A stretch of DNA of 15,534 bases from the NCBI GenBank assembly GCA_002478955.1, contig DLKK01000002.1, positions 49,554 through 65,087 of the forward strand, written 5' to 3'. The notes under the pieces were generated by a model, which was not told the origin of the DNA, did no database searches, and saw only the letters and a list, made by a program, of their open reading frames with translations. The number at the start of each line of letters is the position of its first letter. Position 1 is the first letter of the stretch. Shown here one piece after another: positions 12,622 to 15,534 of the stretch. The position numbers and the translations under genes are program-made. The stretch is from Treponema sp. UBA7590. Its GTDB lineage: Bacteria > Spirochaetota > Spirochaetia > Treponematales > Treponemataceae.

Positions 12622-14901
12622 ATGTGTGAATTATTAGCACCTGCGGGTAATATTGAATCATTGGACGCTGCCATTGGCGAAGGCGCTGACGCTGTATATC
12701 TTGGATTGAAATCGTTTAACGCACGGCTTAGAACTGCGAATTTTGCTTGGAACCAGTTTGAGGCCGCTGTCGGGGCAGTGCATCGTCTTGGGAAAAAGGT
12801 TTATGTCACTGTAAATACCGTTTGTGAAGAAAAAGAAACTGAGCGGCTTTATAGGTTCTTGGCGTATCTTGACAGAATTCATCCGGATGGTTTAATCGTT
12901 CAGGATTTGGGAATTGTCCGTATGTGTCAGGAATTTTTCCCGAATCTGGAACTTCACGCTTCAACGCAGATGAATGTAGAAAGCGCGGCTGCGGCAAATC
13001 TTTTGTACGAAGAAGGTATAAAGCGTGTTGTTGTTGCCCGTGAGCTTGGTTTTGAAGAAATAAAATATATAAAGGAACATACAAAAGCAGAAATTGAAAT
13101 GTTTGTTCATGGTGCGCTCTGCGTAAGTGAATCTGGACTTTGCCTGTTTTCCAGTTTCTTGGGTGGAAAATCAGCAAACCGCGGAATGTGCGCACAGGCT
13201 TGCCGACGTTATTACACTGCGGAATATCCTGAAGGAATTAAGCAGGGCTATTATTTTTCTCCTTGCGATTTGCAGCTTATTGAGCAGATTCCAGAACTTT
13301 GCGATTTGGGAATCAATTCTTTCAAGATTGAAGGAAGAATGAAAAGTGCTGAATATGTCGGAAGCGTCGTTGCTGCATACCGATATGTAATTGACCATTA
13401 CAAAGAGGATAGAAAAGGCGCTGTTGCAACTGGAAAGCGAATGCTTGCATCTGATTTTGCGCGTTCAAAGACAACTTATTGGTATGGATTCAAGGATGTG
13501 AAGGACGGTGTTGAAAATGCCGGTGCGAAGATTTTGAATCCAAATCAGGCTGGAGGAACAGGAATATATCTTGGAACTGTTTCTCGCGTAAAAAAAGCTC
13601 CAGACGGTCTTATTGATGAAGTTAAAAAGAATGCGGCTCCAGATGCTGATCCGGCAAGCCTAAAAATTCAAATGGCAATGCTTTCTGGCGGAAACTACGA
13701 CCCGGATCCAGGAGATTCAATCCGTCTGCACAGCAAAGATGATTCGGGCAGAACAAGCCATAAAGTCCGCAGTGTAGAAATTGATGATGACGGACATCGC
13801 TGGATAGATATTCCACTTAGCCATAGGATTGGCGACAGCGTTTACCTGCTTCAGATAAAATCTATGTCAAAACGATATTCAAAAGTTTTGCCGGGAGATT
13901 TAAGCAAATTCAGAAAACAACCCGCGGACGAAAAACTTCCGTTTCTTGATGTGACTCCAGTCGAGGGAAGAGAGCTTTCTTATTTTCCAGAGGGACTTTA
14001 TGTTCAGGTTTCTACGATTGATGATGTGTTCTTGGCTCAGTCTCTGCATCCTGTTAGGCTTATAATTGAATTTACCTGTGATACAAAATATGACTTGTTG
14101 AACGGAAAAACGGTTCTTCCAATTTCAAAGAAATCAATTTATATTTCCTTGGATCCGTACTGTCCGGCTTCAAAAGAAGAGGAGCTTTGCGCTGACCTTG
14201 AAACTCTCATTGAAAAAGGATATTCAAATTTTGTTGTAAATAATATTGCACAGATTCAGATGTTAAAAGGAAAAAAAGTCCACATTATTGCAGGACCATA
14301 TCTTTATACGTTCAACAGATGGGCAGTTTCTTTTTTTGAGAATCAGGATATTGGCGCTTTTATTATGCCTTATGAAGATTCCAGAAAAAATCTTGAGGCA
14401 ACCTTTGACCAGAATGTCCGCGCAAGGGTTCTTGTTCCTGTTTTTGCATATCCGGCGCTCTTCCGGATTCGTTTTAAGCTTCCTGAGGACTACGGATTTA
14501 CATATTTTTCTGACAAAGAGGAAGGGATGTTTAAAGTAGTTTCCTCTGATGATGGTTCATTTGTAATGCCGGAACTTCCATTTTCTTTGCTTGATAAGAC
14601 AGAATTCCTTTCCCAGGCGGGTTTCAAGAAAATTCTGGTGGATTTTTCAAAGACAAAGCTTTCAAAAGGCCAGATAAAAAATGTAAGCAGCTCGTTGTTC
14701 AAAAAACAGCCTTTCCCGGAAGTAAACCGTTTTAACTGGAAAGATGGCTTTTATAATCCTCAGCAGATTGAAGAGTATAAAGCCAGCAACGAACGTGCCG
14801 CGGCCGCAAGATTGGCTCAAAAACAGGGAGGTAGTCGAAAGCCAAAGGTTCGGGGCGGAACTGTTCGCGCTGGCAAGAAAACATTGAACAAAAAATACTA
14901 G
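12622..14901 (+). CDS. U32 family peptidase / RlhA-like Fe-S RNA hydroxylation protein
   Basis: A 759-residue cytoplasmic protein. The N-terminal half (about 1-290) is the U32 domain: ELLAPAGNIESLDAAIGEGADAVYLG-type opening, ASTQMNV (113-119), and the signature EMFVHGALCVSESGLCLFS (159-177). Four cysteines (167, 174, 190, 194) are spaced as in the family's Fe-S-binding motif, with GGKSANRGMCAQACRRYY. SPCDLQLIEQIPEL (about 213) and KIEGRMKS (about 235) follow. The middle (about 310-430) is beta-rich, as in the long RlhA-type members. The family includes collagenase-like proteins and enzymes for hydroxylation of 23S rRNA or tRNA (RlhA, TrhP), so RNA modification is more likely than proteolysis. 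The last 30 residues form a Lys/Arg/Gly-rich tail that could contact RNA. The product is longer than the usual 400-650 residues. Convergent with ssb. Confidence 0.85.
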   Translation: MCELLAPAGNIESLDAAIGEGADAVYLGLKSFNARLRTANFAWNQFEAAVGAVHRLGKKVYVTVNTVCEEKETERLYRFLAYLDRIHPDGLIVQDLGIVRMCQEFFPNLELHASTQMNVESAAAANLLYEEGIKRVVVARELGFEEIKYIKEHTKAEIEMFVHGALCVSESGLCLFSSFLGGKSANRGMCAQACRRYYTAEYPEGIKQGYYFSPCDLQLIEQIPELCDLGINSFKIEGRMKSAEYVGSVVAAYRYVIDHYKEDRKGAVATGKRMLASDFARSKTTYWYGFKDVKDGVENAGAKILNPNQAGGTGIYLGTVSRVKKAPDGLIDEVKKNAAPDADPASLKIQMAMLSGGNYDPDPGDSIRLHSKDDSGRTSHKVRSVEIDDDGHRWIDIPLSHRIGDSVYLLQIKSMSKRYSKVLPGDLSKFRKQPADEKLPFLDVTPVEGRELSYFPEGLYVQVSTIDDVFLAQSLHPVRLIIEFTCDTKYDLLNGKTVLPISKKSIYISLDPYCPASKEEELCADLETLIEKGYSNFVVNNIAQIQMLKGKKVHIIAGPYLYTFNRWAVSFFENQDIGAFIMPYEDSRKNLEATFDQNVRARVLVPVFAYPALFRIRFKLPEDYGFTYFSDKEEGMFKVVSSDDGSFVMPELPFSLLDKTEFLSQAGFKKILVDFSKTKLSKGQIKNVSSSLFKKQPFPEVNRFNWKDGFYNPQQIEEYKASNERAAAARLAQKQGGSRKPKVRGGTVRAGKKTLNKKY

Positions 14902-14923
14902 AAATTCACCTTTTTGTTTTTTT
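14887..14923 (+). terminator. Weak A/T hairpin with T-run after the U32 gene
   Basis: AACAAAAA (14887-14894), inside the last codons, can pair with TTTTTGTT (14911-14918). A T-run to 14923 follows. The stem is almost all A-T and the loop is 16 bases, so efficiency is doubtful. It is the only terminator-like element in the 24-base gap between the convergent stops of the U32 gene and ssb. Confidence 0.35.
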
Positions 14924-14925
14924 GA

Positions 14926-15393
14926 CTAAAAAGCCATTGCTTCTTCTGGAATCTGTTCCTGGATTTCTTCTGTGGCGGCAGCCTGATTTGCTTCTTTCAT
15001 TGCCTCAAGGCTTTCTTCAGATGTTCCTGTTGCTTCAGAAGAAGTTCCTGCAGGTTCAGAAGTAAGGCGTTTTTTAAATTCAACATGCTCCGCGATAATT
15101 GAAATTCTGCTGGCGGTTTTGCCTTCACTGTTTGTCCATCGGCTCTGTTTTAGTCGTCCGACAACCCTGATTCCTCTGCCTTTTTCACAGTTTTTCTGGC
15201 AGGATTCAGCCATTTTTCCGAAAGTCTCAATGTTGAAGAAAGAGACTTCATTGACGCCTTCTCCGTCAGTATTCTTGTAAAAGCGATTTACCGCAACCGG
15301 AATGTTGCAGATTTTGTGTCCATTTGCGGTTTCCTTGTATTCCGGGTCTCGGGTTACATTTCCTTCAATAATAAGCGAGTTAAGTTGATTCAT
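14926..15393 (-). CDS. ssb: Single-stranded DNA-binding protein
   Basis: Binds and protects single-stranded DNA in replication, repair and recombination. The 155 residues comprise an OB-fold (about 1-108), with NSLIIEGNVTRDPEYK near the N-terminus, VSFFNIETFGKMAE (50-63), GIRVVGRLKQSRW (74-86) and SRISIIAEHVEF (95-106). A flexible Ser/Thr/Glu/Ala-rich tail follows. The last residues are PEEAMAF. The terminal aromatic residue and acidic run are kept, but the canonical DDDIPF partner-binding tip is absent. A GAGGT Shine-Dalgarno (15404-15400) 6 bases before the ATG fixes the start. The gene is not flanked on its 3' side by rpsR as in many bacteria; its 5' neighbour lies outside the window. Confidence 0.94.
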   Translation of the reverse strand: MNQLNSLIIEGNVTRDPEYKETANGHKICNIPVAVNRFYKNTDGEGVNEVSFFNIETFGKMAESCQKNCEKGRGIRVVGRLKQSRWTNSEGKTASRISIIAEHVEFKKRLTSEPAGTSSEATGTSEESLEAMKEANQAAATEEIQEQIPEEAMAF

Positions 15394-15418
15394 AAAAATA
15401 CCTCATTTTGAATGCAAT

Positions 15419-15443
15419 TTGCTTTTTGCCGGCTAAAAAGCAA
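15419..15443 (-). promoter_or_regulatory. Hairpin in the ssb leader
   Basis: TTGCTTTTT and AAAAAGCAA form a perfect 9-bp stem around a 7-base loop containing GCCGGC, 26 bases upstream of the ssb start codon. No T-run follows on the minus strand, so it is not an obvious attenuator. It could modulate translation or mRNA stability. A TATATA at about 15468-15473 (minus strand) is a possible -10 for ssb, with no good -35. Bases 15474-15534 are A/T tracts with nothing else identifiable. Confidence 0.4.
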
Positions 15444-15534
15444 CGGCTTGTTTTTAAACCGTCACTTATATATAGCGATTTTTTTTCAAAATAAGAAATG
15501 AATCACAAAAAAAAATCAAAAAATTACTTTTTTT

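Noticed and set aside
11410..15504. A 13-14-base inverted match (AAATGAATCACAA) between about 11408-11420 and about 15495-15507
   Set aside because: One match of this length is expected by chance in AT-rich DNA of this size, and the flanks differ.
1..15534. CRISPR array, tRNA/rRNA genes, insertion sequences, phage genes or a defence island
   Set aside because: No regularly spaced repeats, no cloverleaf-like segment in the intergenic regions, and no transposase, integrase or defence-type domain was seen in any coding region.

Overview
The window reads as chromosomal DNA of a spirochaete, most likely a host-associated Treponema. The evidence is an AT-rich composition with lysine-, glutamate- and serine-rich proteins, a large membrane-anchored TPR protein resembling the periplasmic flagellar collar protein FlcA, and several secreted or membrane proteins that look spirochaete-specific. 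These lie among ordinary housekeeping genes. No phage, transposon, CRISPR array, tRNA or rRNA gene was seen. The species assignment is inference.

Layout. Bases 1-148 are the upstream region of ispH (149-997, isoprenoid synthesis), which ends at a strong intrinsic terminator. A structured, comparatively GC-rich spacer follows, then a textbook promoter placed directly against the start codon of ndk (1224-1667). gpsA (1744-2811) and ffh (2804-4189) overlap by 8 bases. They link glycerophospholipid synthesis with the signal recognition particle. gpsA carries an in-frame TGA at 1984-1986 but is otherwise intact. A long hairpin separates ffh from a convergent gene for a secreted protein with two carbohydrate-binding-like domains (4251-4979, minus). 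The 172-base divergent region 4980-5150 leads into the 1240-residue FlcA-like protein (5152-8874). This is translationally coupled (ATGA overlap) to a polytopic lipid or polyprenol kinase-like protein (8871-9491). A seven-TM-like membrane protein (9496-10311, minus) converges on it with only 4 bases between them. Two exported proteins follow: a DUF2259-like protein (10435-11277, with terminator) and an Ig-like plus lamin-tail-like protein (11497-12546). A long U32 peptidase/RlhA-like Fe-S protein (12622-14901) converges on ssb (14926-15393, minus). Bases 15444-15534 are AT-rich ssb upstream sequence.

Two points deserve most attention. (1) The in-frame TGA in gpsA sits in the conserved Rossmann-fold segment just before Pro-Ser, with perfect coding potential on both sides. 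It is either a selenocysteine/recoding site, a very recent nonsense mutation or a sequencing error. TGA is an ordinary stop elsewhere in the window, so the code is not reassigned. (2) Six genes lack a Shine-Dalgarno sequence (ispH, ndk, the minus gene at 4979, the flcA-like gene, the minus gene at 10311, and the U32 gene). All six have a -10-like hexamer ending 6-9 bases before the start codon, with a -35-like box 17-18 bases further upstream. This suggests leaderless transcripts. Genes with a good Shine-Dalgarno (gpsA, the kinase gene, the DUF2259 gene, the lamin-tail gene, ssb) do not follow this pattern.
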